Assembly: GCA_024233835.1 (NCBI GenBank)
Contig: JACKPC010000001.1
Coordinates: forward strand, 1-64,000
Length of the DNA: 64,000 nucleotides
From: Leptospiraceae bacterium
GTDB lineage: Bacteria > Spirochaetota > Leptospiria > Leptospirales > Leptospiraceae
Reading direction: 5' to 3'
The notes under the pieces are model-generated. The model saw nothing but the letters and a program-made list of their open reading frames with translations. It was not told the DNA's origin and did not search any database. Of this stretch, positions 1 through 8,490 are shown in pieces. The number at the start of each line of letters is the position of its first letter. Within the stretch, counting starts at the first letter, position 1. The translations under genes were made by a program, and so were the position numbers.

Positions 1-236
1 AGAATACCTTTTATCCCGGTAAAAAATAAAAACTAATAAATATATTTTTTCTTTTTCCAAATAATCAATAGCTACTCAAAAGATTATTTTTCTTATAGAA
101 TATTTTTTAATAAAAATAGCGAGTTGTTTTACTAAATTATCAGAGTCAATTTATTAGAAAATTCAGACTATTGAATATTCTTTAAATGGAATGTTACACA
201 TGAAATTACCAGTTATATTAAACTCTTTCATTTCAG

Positions 237-261
237 GACATAGCTTCGCCGGGTGAGTCCC
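237..261 (-). promoter_or_regulatory. Conserved 25-nt leader element, copy A (ops-like)
   Basis: Read on the minus strand, this begins GGGACTCACCCGG and continues GCGAAGCTATGTC. It differs from copy B (8297-8321) at only two positions. Copy B lies in the leader of the polysaccharide operon. The core GGCGAAGCT(A/G)TG has the GG-N8-TG spacing of the E. coli ops pause element (GGCGGTAGCNTG), which recruits RfaH-type NusG paralogues to polysaccharide operons. That role is inference. Copy A would lie in the leader of a leftward transcript leaving the window. A 22-codon ORF begins just after it on the minus strand, but I do not call it a gene. Confidence 0.55.
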
Positions 262-281
262 ATAAAGCTTAAAAACCTTAC

Positions 282-322
282 GTTCAATTCTTACTATATT
301 TTGAACAAACCTTTAGTGTCAA
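282..322 (-). promoter_or_regulatory. Promoter plus palindromic operator, copy A
   Basis: On the minus strand TTGACA (317-322) is followed after 18 nt by TATAGT (293-298), a good sigma-70-type promoter. The -10 lies inside a GTTCAA-N13-TTGAAC inverted repeat (282-306). The same inverted repeat with identical 13-nt spacing lies upstream of the MarR gene at 8329-8353. A regulator bound here would block the promoter. The obvious candidate is the EPS-associated MarR protein at 7926-8285, which is inferred from repetition and position. The promoter fires leftwards, out of the window. Confidence 0.6.
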
Positions 323-333
323 TTCTTTTATAT

Positions 334-1143
334 CTACATTTCCTCATCCAGGGCTTTTTTTACCTGGGATATAAACTCAGCTATAAAGACCAGAACAAAG
401 CCAATGATAAGACTTGCAATCAAAGAAACAGCCACATATAGAACCCTCTTATCTTTTTCTTCTGTTTCTTCCGCCAGGCCCAGAAGCTGTCCGGATTTCA
501 AGAAAGAGGATTCCTCTTCCAATTTTAGAACCCTTTCTCCAAGAGAAGAAATTCGGTTCTGGTAACTACTCATTAACTCTTTTGATGTTGCATTCTTACT
601 GGCCTTTTCAACCTCTTTAAGTTCCTGGTTCAATTTTTCGATTTGTTTCGTGTAATAATCCTTCCTGCTTGTATATAGTTTTTCTTGATTACTGGAAAGA
701 AAACTCAGCAGTTCCTTATGAATCACTTTGACTTCCTCTCTTTTCGCTTCCGCAGCTTTACTTAAAATACTAATATAGTTACTATCTTTTTCGAATTCAG
801 GTTTTATAATAAAAGGAAACTTCGTAGTATTATGTTTCTTCTTATATCCATTTATATACTGCTTTATATAAAGAGACTCAAACTTATCCGATACGATTGA
901 CACAGGTTCCATGGTAGCTACCTTCCCCTCTCTACTTTCCGTGGGTAGTTGGTAAAAGGAACGGTACTCTATGATTTTTGGTCTTGTTAAGGAAAAAGCC
1001 ATCCCCAGTAAAAAGACAGATAAATTACCAATATAAAACCATTTTCGTCTTTTTACGAAGATCTTGGCCAGATCGACCAGTGATATTTCATCTTCTACCC
1101 AATAAGGTGCTGTAGATTGTGGAGGTAATTGTTGCATTTTCAT
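334..1143 (-). CDS. Wzz-like polysaccharide co-polymerase / chain-length determinant
   Basis: Inner-membrane protein of 269 aa with the PCP (Wzz/KpsE) layout. A short cytoplasmic N-terminus carries the family-like stretch EDEISLVDLAKIFVKRRKW and leads into a first membrane helix at about residues 38-55. A Lys/Glu-rich, coiled-coil-prone periplasmic domain spans about 56-230, and a second helix lies at about 232-255. Such proteins set polymer length or link export to the outer membrane. At 269 aa it is shorter than typical Wzz or KpsE. It is the last gene of the operon, and its ATG lies one base after the upstream TAG. A second ATG two codons in is better spaced from AGTAGG. A Wzz-like gene beside an ABC exporter and a WbdD-like terminator is an unusual mix. 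Confidence 0.75.
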   Translation of the reverse strand: MKMQQLPPQSTAPYWVEDEISLVDLAKIFVKRRKWFYIGNLSVFLLGMAFSLTRPKIIEYRSFYQLPTESREGKVATMEPVSIVSDKFESLYIKQYINGYKKKHNTTKFPFIIKPEFEKDSNYISILSKAAEAKREEVKVIHKELLSFLSSNQEKLYTSRKDYYTKQIEKLNQELKEVEKASKNATSKELMSSYQNRISSLGERVLKLEEESSFLKSGQLLGLAEETEEKDKRVLYVAVSLIASLIIGFVLVFIAEFISQVKKALDEEM

Positions 1144-1144
1144 C

Positions 1145-2929
1145 CTACTTTTTTATAATTTTTATAATATGTCTTACAGGTTCCGTTACTTTCCAGCTAT
1201 TTGAAGAATAAACAGCTTTAAGTTCTTCCTCTTTTTGTCTAAGTTCTTCTTCTTTTTGTCTAAGTTCCTGTTCTTTTTGCAATAGCTTTTGCTCTGCCTG
1301 TTCAGGTAAAATTCGCTCTCTTAAACAACGATTCTTTACATACAATATATGCTCTTCAGGCTCATCTATTCCACTTAAGTCAGAAATGATCTGCCTATCT
1401 CTTTTTTCATACTCTAACAAACTTTCTTTACTTAAATCAAAACCAAGGTATAACATTATCCGATATATAATTTCTAACACATTCAGACTCTGCCCCTGCA
1501 CAGGAGAAGAAACATCAGTAACCCGTATAAAGCTAATAAATAACCCATGCCAGAGCACTAAACCTAAATCAATTTGTTTCAAACCGGTCCATTCCAGATC
1601 AAAGAAACACAAATCTCCCTTCTCATCAAGGATCGCATTAAATGGTGTAGCATCCCAGTATTTACTTTCAACAGCTGCTGTAAGTGTAATGTTTTCCGAC
1701 AATCCCAGTTCTTTTAGCAGAGCATCATACCAGACTTTTGTCCAGGATACAATTTCTTCGATAGACCAACCCGGTCGATTCAGGATATTTAAGAGTTTTT
1801 TAAAATACGATTCTCCCTGTATAAACTCTTCTATACTGCTTGAATTTCCATGATAGGCTTTGATGACAACTCCTTCATCTTCAAGAAACTCTAATCGCTT
1901 CAGATAATCTATTTTTCTCGCATCGGAAAAATAATAAGCCAGAATATTTGAAAACTCCGATTTTTCTCCTTTGTAACAGGAAAACAGAAAAGAATTGGCT
2001 AAGTCCTGAGCCAGGCCATTCTTCCACACCGGTATATAGGCATTCTCTAATGAAAGAAAAGAGTAAGGACTTCTCTGTGCATCTTCTTTTACAGACTCTA
2101 ACGCGAGGCTACACATTTCGTCCGGATATTTTTGCCAGCCGAGAGGTGTTACTATAGATACGGGTAATTTGTAATCCGGTAAGGGAATATACTGCTCTAA
2201 AGTATCAAAACCTGCATCAAGAAGTAAATCTTCCAATACTTTTCTTCCGAAAGTAACAAATTCTCCTTCAGTATAAGAATTATTAATTCCATACATAGGA
2301 ATTCCTGCATGATCCTCAGGATAACCGGCAAAGTATTTAAGTCCAAGTTGGTTTTCTATAGCTAAAATCAATAGTCCTTCAGGTTTCAACTGCCGGTATA
2401 TGGATTTTAATAGAAGTTCGGGACCTTCAGGGCCTAAAAATTTCGGAGAATATTCTAATACACCAATTAATAGAACTACATCAAATTCTCCATATTCAGG
2501 AAGTTTATCACTACTTCCGCATATAATCGTTACATTAGATAGCTCTTTGCATCTCTCTCTGGCACTTTTAGCTCTTCGGAAACTACCTTCTATAGAATAA
2601 ACCTCCGCACCAAGTTCTCCAATATACCGAGTAATGGCTCCGCATCCACAGCCGATTTCTAATATTTTTTTATTCTTTAGTATTTCTTCAAAGGGACGAA
2701 GCAAATTGGATCTTCTTCGACTCAAGTGATAAAGACTCGGCCAATCTTTAATGGATTTTCTCAGTTCTTCAGAATAAATACTTTTATCTTTCGCATTTTG
2801 CAAAACTTCTAAAAGGTAATTTTCGTTTTCATCTCCATCACTATAATCAAATCTCTTAAGTTCTTTTAGTGTCCAGATCCCGGTTTCCGGGTCCTGAAGA
2901 AATTCACTCGTTTGTAATAGTTCTAACAT
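1145..2929 (-). CDS. WbdD-like methyltransferase/kinase chain terminator with coiled-coil tail
   Basis: Protein of 594 aa with three visible parts. Residues about 80-250 form a class I SAM methyltransferase, with motif I ILEIGCGCGAITRY near residues 89-102. Residues about 330-480 resemble a small-molecule kinase fold, with a D-x4-N loop (DATPFN, about 426) and a following FFDLEW (about 442) supplying the metal Asp. The C-terminus (about 535-575) is a coiled coil of LRQKEEE heptads, then an SWKVTEPVRHI tail of the kind seen at the end of glycosyltransferases. In E. coli O8/O9a, WbdD caps the growing chain by phosphorylation and methylation, and its coiled coil is the length ruler. Neighbouring Wzm/Wzt genes support the same role. 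The assignment is by architecture and context; the kinase part is the less certain half. Confidence 0.65.
   Translation of the reverse strand: MLELLQTSEFLQDPETGIWTLKELKRFDYSDGDENENYLLEVLQNAKDKSIYSEELRKSIKDWPSLYHLSRRRSNLLRPFEEILKNKKILEIGCGCGAITRYIGELGAEVYSIEGSFRRAKSARERCKELSNVTIICGSSDKLPEYGEFDVVLLIGVLEYSPKFLGPEGPELLLKSIYRQLKPEGLLILAIENQLGLKYFAGYPEDHAGIPMYGINNSYTEGEFVTFGRKVLEDLLLDAGFDTLEQYIPLPDYKLPVSIVTPLGWQKYPDEMCSLALESVKEDAQRSPYSFLSLENAYIPVWKNGLAQDLANSFLFSCYKGEKSEFSNILAYYFSDARKIDYLKRLEFLEDEGVVIKAYHGNSSSIEEFIQGESYFKKLLNILNRPGWSIEEIVSWTKVWYDALLKELGLSENITLTAAVESKYWDATPFNAILDEKGDLCFFDLEWTGLKQIDLGLVLWHGLFISFIRVTDVSSPVQGQSLNVLEIIYRIMLYLGFDLSKESLLEYEKRDRQIISDLSGIDEPEEHILYVKNRCLRERILPEQAEQKLLQKEQELRQKEEELRQKEEELKAVYSSNSWKVTEPVRHIIKIIKK
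1219..1281 (-). repeat. Three 21-bp tandem repeats encoding coiled-coil heptads
   Basis: Three consecutive 21-bp units (1219-1239, 1240-1260, 1261-1281) differ at only a few positions. Each encodes one heptad: LRQKEEE, LRQKEEE and LRQKEQE. They lie in the coiled coil of the WbdD-like gene. The unit is exactly seven codons, so gain or loss by slippage keeps the reading frame and changes the coil by one heptad. Confidence 0.85.
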
Positions 2930-4222
2930 TTAATATACTTTCATCTCCATATCCAGATCAACTAATCCGAAAAAATGCGTAACAGGCTCAACAACTATAT
3001 GAATAGAGTCATATCGCCTATCATGAGGAATTATTTCTTGTTCTTCATTCTTAGAAACCAAGCCGAGAGAAAGGAAATAATCTCCTGTAAATAATTTAAT
3101 AGGCATACTAATTTCTAATATTCGTTCTTCTCCAATTGAAAGAAGCTCCAGACTTTTCAAACCTTGCATGTCTGAATTTGTATTATATACCGTAATACCT
3201 TCTTTGGTTTTAACAGCAAATCCGAATATAACATTTTTAAGATCTCTCTTTGCTACAAATCGAAATTTCAGAAAAAAAGGTATGCCAGCCTGCATAGCCG
3301 AGGGAAATAATCTATCATCCTGATACGCTACAAAATCAATAATCTCCGCTTCTCTATCTCCCCATCGATATTCAGACGGATTATAATAAGGACGTTTTTC
3401 GAACTGAGAATTTAAGTCTTCTGTAAAGGTACTCTTTTCTGACTTATCATCTTCCTTTATATTTTTGAGTTTTTTAGTTTTCGTATCCTTTTTCTTTCCA
3501 AAGAGTAAGTCAAGATAGGTATTGACTACTGTTTTCGGCTCTCCGGACGTATATATTCTTCCTTTCTCTAAAAGAATGGCATGATTGCAATGAGTAATAA
3601 TTTGTTCGGTAGAATGACTTACAAATAAAATGGTAACACCGGCCTTCATAAGTTTGGACAATTTCGAAAAGCACTTGGCCTGAAATTTGGCATCGCCTAC
3701 TGATAAGGCTTCATCAATGATCAGTATATCCGGTTCTACATGTATAGCACAGGCAAAAGCAAGACGCACAAACATACCACTCGAATAAGATTTGACAGGT
3801 TGATAGATAAAATCTCCAATATCAGCAAAAGAACAGATACTCTCAACCCTTTCTTCAATTTGCTCTTTATATAAGCCCTGAATAGCTCCATAAAAATAAA
3901 TATTCTCCATTCCATTTAGTTCCGGATTAAATCCGGTACCTAATTCTAAGAGTGAAGATATGGTTCCATTTACACTAAGAGTTCCGGAAGTCTGAGTCAA
4001 AACACCCGTAATAATTTTAAGTAAGGTGGACTTTCCGCTTCCATTTTGTCCGAGAATTCCAACCGTATCTCCTTTTTTTATCTCAAAGTTTATATCCTGA
4101 AGAGCGTTAAATTTTGTATGATACGTTTTTCGGAGCGGATGTAGAGTCTCTTTTAGCCGGTCAATGGGTTTCTTATAAAGAGGATAAATTTTTCTAATAT
4201 TTTTTGCTGAAATGGCAATCAT
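2930..4222 (-). CDS. wzt: Wzt-type polysaccharide ABC exporter ATPase with C-terminal extension
   Basis: 430 aa. The N-terminal ABC ATPase has Walker A GQNGSGKST (58-66), signature SYSSGM (144-149) and Walker B ILIIDEALSVGD (165-176). The long H-loop region FVSHSTEQI is typical of the Wzt/TagH family. A charged Lys-rich linker (about 240-270) leads into a beta-rich C-terminal domain (about 275-430) in the place of the Wzt carbohydrate-binding domain. In O8/O9a-type systems that domain recognises the capped end of the finished chain. It pairs with the permease at 5432-6253. Its TAA directly abuts the next ATG (TAAATG), so the two are probably translationally coupled. Confidence 0.9.
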   Translation of the reverse strand: MIAISAKNIRKIYPLYKKPIDRLKETLHPLRKTYHTKFNALQDINFEIKKGDTVGILGQNGSGKSTLLKIITGVLTQTSGTLSVNGTISSLLELGTGFNPELNGMENIYFYGAIQGLYKEQIEERVESICSFADIGDFIYQPVKSYSSGMFVRLAFACAIHVEPDILIIDEALSVGDAKFQAKCFSKLSKLMKAGVTILFVSHSTEQIITHCNHAILLEKGRIYTSGEPKTVVNTYLDLLFGKKKDTKTKKLKNIKEDDKSEKSTFTEDLNSQFEKRPYYNPSEYRWGDREAEIIDFVAYQDDRLFPSAMQAGIPFFLKFRFVAKRDLKNVIFGFAVKTKEGITVYNTNSDMQGLKSLELLSIGEERILEISMPIKLFTGDYFLSLGLVSKNEEQEIIPHDRRYDSIHIVVEPVTHFFGLVDLDMEMKVY

Positions 4223-4226
4223 AAAA

Positions 4227-5345
4227 TTATAAACATTTTCTCACAAACTCTTTTGCTATCTGCAAAGCTTCATCAATAACATGGTGCATGTCCATATAAC
4301 GATATGTAGCAAGCCTTCCTAAAAAGGTAAAATCTTTTAATGCGTATACTTCCTTTTCATAGAGCTCATACTTATCCATATCTTCTTTCAAGCGGATAGG
4401 GTAATAAGGAGTATCGTTTTCTTCGGTAGCTTTGCTATATTCTTCAAAGTATACTGTCTTTTCATGTGTTTCCCAGGGCGTAAAATGCTTATGCTCATGT
4501 ACCCTTGTATAGGGAATTGTTTCATCAGCATAATTAATCACCGCGTTTCCCTGGTAATCGCCTAAAGCTTCATAGCGCTTGAAATAAACCGTTCTATAAC
4601 GCAACTTCCCATGTTTATATTTAAAAAAAGCATCAACAGGACCGGTGTAAAACACATGATCATAGTCTTTATACTTTTCATTATCAGGGCTGAATTTCGT
4701 ATTTAAGTGTACCTCTATATTTGAATGATTTAACATTTTTTCAACTATCGCTGTATATCCTTCTTCCGGAATTCCCTGGTAAACATCATTATAATAATTG
4801 TCATCGTAATTAAAACGGACAGGTAAGCGTTTTAGAATAGAAGCCGGAAGTTCTTTGGGTTCGCAACCCCATTGTTTTCTTGTATAACCATAAAAGAAAG
4901 CCCGGTATAACTCTTCTCCCACAAACTTCTTGGCCTGTTCTTCAAAGGTTTTCGCTTCTTCGATACTCACATCCCCTTTTTTTTCAATAAACTCTCTTGC
5001 TTCCTTAGGATCCAAAGAAAGGCCAAAAAACTGGTTGATAGTATGAAGATTTATAGGAAGAGAATAAACTTGTTTTTGATACACTGCTTTTACTCGGTTT
5101 ATAAAAGGTATAAACTTCACAAAAGAATTCACATAATCCCAGACTTCTTTATTACTGGTATGGAAAATATGCGGACCGTATTTATGCACCATAACGCCAG
5201 TTTCAACTTCTCTTTCTGTATGGCAATTTCCTGCAATATGATTTCTTTCATCCAATACAATAACTTTACAATCTAATTCCCTGGCCAGTGTGTTTGCAAG
5301 CACCGCACCGGAAAACCCCGCACCTACTACCAAATATTTTTTCAT
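4227..5345 (-). CDS. glf: UDP-galactopyranose mutase
   Basis: 372 aa, the usual Glf length. It converts UDP-galactopyranose to UDP-galactofuranose, the donor for galactofuranose residues, in a flavin-dependent reaction. The N-terminal FAD-binding motif VGAGFSGAVLA is followed by the Glf segment NCHTE and the conserved HKYGPHIFHT. The mid-region FYGYTRKQWG and the C-terminal RLATYRYMDMHHVI are also family hallmarks. A strong AGGTGATAA ribosome site precedes the ATG. Its presence predicts that the polysaccharide made by this operon contains galactofuranose. Confidence 0.95.
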   Translation of the reverse strand: MKKYLVVGAGFSGAVLANTLARELDCKVIVLDERNHIAGNCHTEREVETGVMVHKYGPHIFHTSNKEVWDYVNSFVKFIPFINRVKAVYQKQVYSLPINLHTINQFFGLSLDPKEAREFIEKKGDVSIEEAKTFEEQAKKFVGEELYRAFFYGYTRKQWGCEPKELPASILKRLPVRFNYDDNYYNDVYQGIPEEGYTAIVEKMLNHSNIEVHLNTKFSPDNEKYKDYDHVFYTGPVDAFFKYKHGKLRYRTVYFKRYEALGDYQGNAVINYADETIPYTRVHEHKHFTPWETHEKTVYFEEYSKATEENDTPYYPIRLKEDMDKYELYEKEVYALKDFTFLGRLATYRYMDMHHVIDEALQIAKEFVRKCL

Positions 5346-5431
5346 TTATCACCTCATCTCTTTCTGGACTATAACAATACTTCTTCTATTTTTTTTCATA
5401 TCTTTAGATGCAATTCTATTATTGGAAAGCT

Positions 5432-6253
5432 TCATAATACATCTGCAAAATGGGGTCTGAGTCTTCGAAAGAGGAAAGCTCCACCAAAAAAACAAACAGA
5501 AACAAAGCCCCAGAAATAAAGTGTTAAAAAAGGCTTTTCCCAGAACCAGTGTTGATACAAAAGAGCATCTCTGTAACCTTCCACAATATAAAAAGCCGGA
5601 TTTAGCTTGATAAAGAAAAGATATTTTTCGGGAACCATTTTTATAGGCCAAAAAATTGGAGTCAACCAGAAACCAAATTGTAGGGCAATAGCGATTACCT
5701 GTCCGAGATCTCGAAAAAAAACAACTACTGCCGAAGTAGCCCAGCTAAGCCCCAGACTCAAAAAAGATATGGCTAATACATAGTATAGAATTTGAATGGC
5801 GTGCAGTCCCGGATAATATCCATAACCGATAAACATTCCGAAGAGAATACAAAGAAAAAACAGGTGTAAAAATTGAGCCACCAGAAGTTTAATAATAGGT
5901 AAGGTGCTTACCCGAAACACTACTTTTTTCACAAGATACGGTTTATCTAATATTGAATTACTCCCGGTCATAATGGCTTCCGAAATAAAAAACCAGGGAA
6001 ACATTCCGGACATAAGCCATAATACAAAGGGATACTCTTCTACCTTACTGGCCCGAAAACCTACCTGGAATACAAACCACATAATCAAGACATTGATTAA
6101 AGGCCCGGCAAAAGCCCAGAGAATTCCAAAATAGTTTCCCAAAAATCTCTGCTTGAAGTCCTGCCTGGCAAGAGATAAAATGAGAATTCTACTTCGATAT
6201 AGGTCGACAAAAAAGAATAGAAATTGTTTAAATAAATATATAAGCTTACTCAT
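5432..6253 (-). CDS. wzm: Polysaccharide ABC-2 exporter permease
   Basis: 273-aa inner-membrane protein with about six hydrophobic helices, the size and layout of Wzm/TagG permeases. The N-terminal LARQDFKQRFLGNYFGILWAF matches the amphipathic helix and first membrane segment of ABC-2 polysaccharide exporters. The later FWLTPIFWP and the LNPAFYIVEGYRDALL stretch near the C-terminus are also characteristic. It should form the channel with the Wzt ATPase at 2930-4222. An 86-nt gap to glf downstream shows no convincing gene. Confidence 0.9.
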   Translation of the reverse strand: MSKLIYLFKQFLFFFVDLYRSRILILSLARQDFKQRFLGNYFGILWAFAGPLINVLIMWFVFQVGFRASKVEEYPFVLWLMSGMFPWFFISEAIMTGSNSILDKPYLVKKVVFRVSTLPIIKLLVAQFLHLFFLCILFGMFIGYGYYPGLHAIQILYYVLAISFLSLGLSWATSAVVVFFRDLGQVIAIALQFGFWLTPIFWPIKMVPEKYLFFIKLNPAFYIVEGYRDALLYQHWFWEKPFLTLYFWGFVSVCFFGGAFLFRRLRPHFADVL

Positions 6254-6259
6254 GAATTG

Positions 6260-7939
6260 TTATTTTAAATAAATTTTTTGAGAATAAACTAATTGATAAG
6301 AATCATTTTCTTTAGCAAGATAGCAGAAATTTTTTCCATTTACTTCGTTTTTGTGAGCCTTAAAAAAAATCCAACTAAGTACTTTGTTTATGCTCGAAAC
6401 CTGTAAAGCATTAATATAATACGGAGGAACTCCACCCGAATATCCATTCACTACCCTTGTATTTGTCCGAAGTCCGGCCCACATAGCATCAATCTCATCT
6501 ATATAACTATTTTCTACTTTCAAATAACTTATCTGGCAGGAATATTTTTCTATCCTCTCAACAAGTCTTGAAATTCTAAGTTCTACAGGCTTTATGGGAA
6601 AAGAAGGAGATTTATAATAACTCTCTAAAATAATAAAACTGAATAAAAGAAGAAAGAGGGGAAGAGCATAAGAAATAGTAATATTTTTGAAAATCCGATT
6701 CAATAATAAGGCAGAACTTATAACAAGAAAAAAGTTCATTATCAAATGAATTCTGGTTACGGCTCGAATCCCTTTCCCTCCGGGAAAATTAGAATGAATT
6801 AATTTCCATAGACTAAATTTTCCCACTTTTAAGCTAAATAGAAAAATCATAAAATAAAGTAGGAGAAAAATCTTTATTAGTGTTTTCTCTTTCTTTAAAT
6901 AAAAATTCTTTTTGCACAACATTCCTACTGAAAGTAAAGCACTTACATATAAAAACAGGCCCGGGAACATATAGTGTTCTGCTAATAAATGATTTTTATC
7001 AAAACTGTTCAAAATAGTATTAAAAAATCCGGAATAAAACAGATGCTCCTTTGGAAAGAAAAAATAGGAGCTTAAGCGGGGAAGCATGAATTCTACTTCA
7101 AAAAAATTTCTTCCTCCTACTAACTTATTTATTTCGAGGTAAGGCTTAAATGTTAAGAACATCATAATGCCAAAACATCCAATACTCAATAAGATATAAG
7201 CCAATTTCTTTGAAAAAAGATTACGCATAAAAACCAATCTATATTTCCGAGAAATAAATAGCAGAGGTATCATTATAAAAAGGGCAAGCAGTAAAAACCA
7301 GCCGAGGTATATACTCGCCAAAAACTGAAGGTAAGCAAATATCAGAAAAGCATAAAAATACCTTATCTTATCATAATCAAAAAACCTGAATAAGAAGAGA
7401 AAAGACAGGGGAGTATAAAACTGCGGCATTAAATGCTGATGCCCTATCTGAATTAATCTCGGAAGATTAAAAGCAAATAAATAAGAAAACATTATCAAAA
7501 CAAATATATTTCGTATATTAAAATATCTCAATAAACTAAACATCGAAAGATAATTCAATAAAAATATGAAGCATAGCCAGAACTGATAAGATAGGCTCGG
7601 TTCCAAAAAAAATCGAAGTGCCCAATAAAAAGGTGCTGCCCCCAATAAGTTCTCAGAAAGAGCTAAAGCATTTCGAAATGGATAATAAAACCCCGGAGAC
7701 CATAACTCAAATTGATAGGACTCACTAAAAATAAAACGATACGAATGTTCCATAAAATAGTGAACAATTCTCGTATCCCCCGGATCGGTCTGTAGATTTT
7801 GAAAATTAGAGGAAAACGTGGGTTCAAACGATATATAAATACCTAATAAAGCAAAACCTAAAAAGAAAGATAAGTAAATACTCTTTCTTCTTAAATTTCT
7901 AAAAAGCAACATATACCGTGTAGTGTTAAACACTTTCAA
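6260..7939 (-). CDS. GT-C-like polytopic membrane protein of the polysaccharide operon
   Basis: 559 aa with around eleven hydrophobic segments and a short soluble C-terminus. Early residues contain DPGDTRIVHYFMEH and LWSPGFYYPFRNALALSENLLG. That is a first-loop pattern seen in bacterial GT-C-fold transferases and YfhO-like proteins, where acidic residues in loop 1 are catalytic. It could transfer a sugar from a lipid-linked donor in the periplasm, which is inference. The start overlaps the end of the MarR gene by 14 nt, implying coupled translation. Sequence alone does not give its exact substrate. Confidence 0.6.
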   Translation of the reverse strand: MKVFNTTRYMLLFRNLRRKSIYLSFFLGFALLGIYISFEPTFSSNFQNLQTDPGDTRIVHYFMEHSYRFIFSESYQFELWSPGFYYPFRNALALSENLLGAAPFYWALRFFLEPSLSYQFWLCFIFLLNYLSMFSLLRYFNIRNIFVLIMFSYLFAFNLPRLIQIGHQHLMPQFYTPLSFLFLFRFFDYDKIRYFYAFLIFAYLQFLASIYLGWFLLLALFIMIPLLFISRKYRLVFMRNLFSKKLAYILLSIGCFGIMMFLTFKPYLEINKLVGGRNFFEVEFMLPRLSSYFFFPKEHLFYSGFFNTILNSFDKNHLLAEHYMFPGLFLYVSALLSVGMLCKKNFYLKKEKTLIKIFLLLYFMIFLFSLKVGKFSLWKLIHSNFPGGKGIRAVTRIHLIMNFFLVISSALLLNRIFKNITISYALPLFLLLFSFIILESYYKSPSFPIKPVELRISRLVERIEKYSCQISYLKVENSYIDEIDAMWAGLRTNTRVVNGYSGGVPPYYINALQVSSINKVLSWIFFKAHKNEVNGKNFCYLAKENDSYQLVYSQKIYLK

Positions 7940-8285
7940 ATTCTATTAACTCATCGATTTCGATCTGCTGATTTTTAGCGTCTTCTACCAGTTCCTCAAG
8001 TTCTTTTTTGATATCTTCGTATTCCTGCATTTTTATACGAATATAATCAATGGTAAGTCTGGCTTTAAGCTCAATCCCCCCCGGAGTCAGGATATAGGAA
8101 TAAGCAGTTTTATTCTGGCTATTGCGAAAGTTATTTACTTTCACCCAGCCCTTTTGTATCACTGATTTCAGGCAATAGTTCACCTTACCGAGACTGATTC
8201 CCAGTTTTTCAGCTAATTCTCTCTGACTTATTTCAGGGTTCTGGTGCAAAAGATTTAAAATTTTTCTGCGGATTGTATCATCCAT
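7926..8285 (-). CDS. EPS-associated MarR-family transcriptional regulator
   Basis: 119-aa winged-helix protein: RRKILNLLHQNPEISQRELAEKLG, then SLGKVNYCLKSVIQKGWVKV as recognition helix and wing. The middle NFRNSQNKTAYSYILTPGGIELKARLT and a C-terminal amphipathic helix match the small MarR-like regulators found at the head of exopolysaccharide loci (TIGR04176 type, from memory). It is the first gene of the operon. Two near-identical promoter modules with a GTTCAA-N13-TTGAAC palindrome, one upstream of this gene and one at 282-322, are its likely targets. Autoregulation is therefore likely. Confidence 0.85.
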   Translation of the reverse strand: MDDTIRRKILNLLHQNPEISQRELAEKLGISLGKVNYCLKSVIQKGWVKVNNFRNSQNKTAYSYILTPGGIELKARLTIDYIRIKMQEYEDIKKELEELVEDAKNQQIEIDELIEFESV

Positions 8286-8296
8286 ATTAATTGAAA

Positions 8297-8321
8297 GACA
8301 CAGCTTCGCCGGGTAAGTCCC
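8297..8321 (-). promoter_or_regulatory. Conserved 25-nt leader element, copy B (ops-like)
   Basis: On the minus strand this begins GGGACTTACCCGG and ends 11 nt before the MarR ATG. It sits between the palindromic operator and the first gene, so it is probably transcribed as leader RNA. It matches copy A (237-261) at 23 of 25 positions, while the DNA between operator and element has diverged in length (6 versus 20 nt). Conservation of this block alone argues for a function such as an ops/JUMPstart-like pause or a protein-binding RNA. Confidence 0.6.
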
Positions 8322-8328
8322 AGTGACC

Positions 8329-8367
8329 GTTCAAAGTTCAGTTTTTTTTGAACACTAAACATGTCAA
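8329..8367 (-). promoter_or_regulatory. Promoter/operator region of the polysaccharide operon, copy B
   Basis: The minus strand has TTGACA (8362-8367), then the inverted repeat GTTCAA-N13-TTGAAC (8329-8353). An extra TGAAC lies within it. The -10 is poor here (AACTGA at 18 nt), unlike copy A, so the promoter may be weak or activator-dependent. The palindrome overlaps the expected -10 and start site, as a repressor operator would. Confidence 0.55.
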
Positions 8368-8490
8368 GAACTTATCTTTTTCAGGGTGAATTTAAAAGAC
8401 CGGCGCTCTGTTTGAAAAGTACCTGCTCTTTTCTTGACAGAATCTCTCAATTTCAGAGTCTTGAATCCTGACCGAAAGGAATCATAATTC

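Noticed and set aside
181..236. 22-codon minus-strand ORF after leader element A
   Set aside because: No ribosome site and no related protein; kept only as a remark under the leader element.
5349..5651. 100-aa frame at the 3' end of the wzm gene
   Set aside because: It lies in another frame over the end of the permease gene, is low-complexity and Phe/Ser-rich, and has no ribosome site; glf has its own clear start.
8297..8321. Leader element as a known riboswitch
   Set aside because: It is only 25 nt and I find no match to c-di-GMP, preQ1, SAM or ykkC cores; an ops-like pause fits better.
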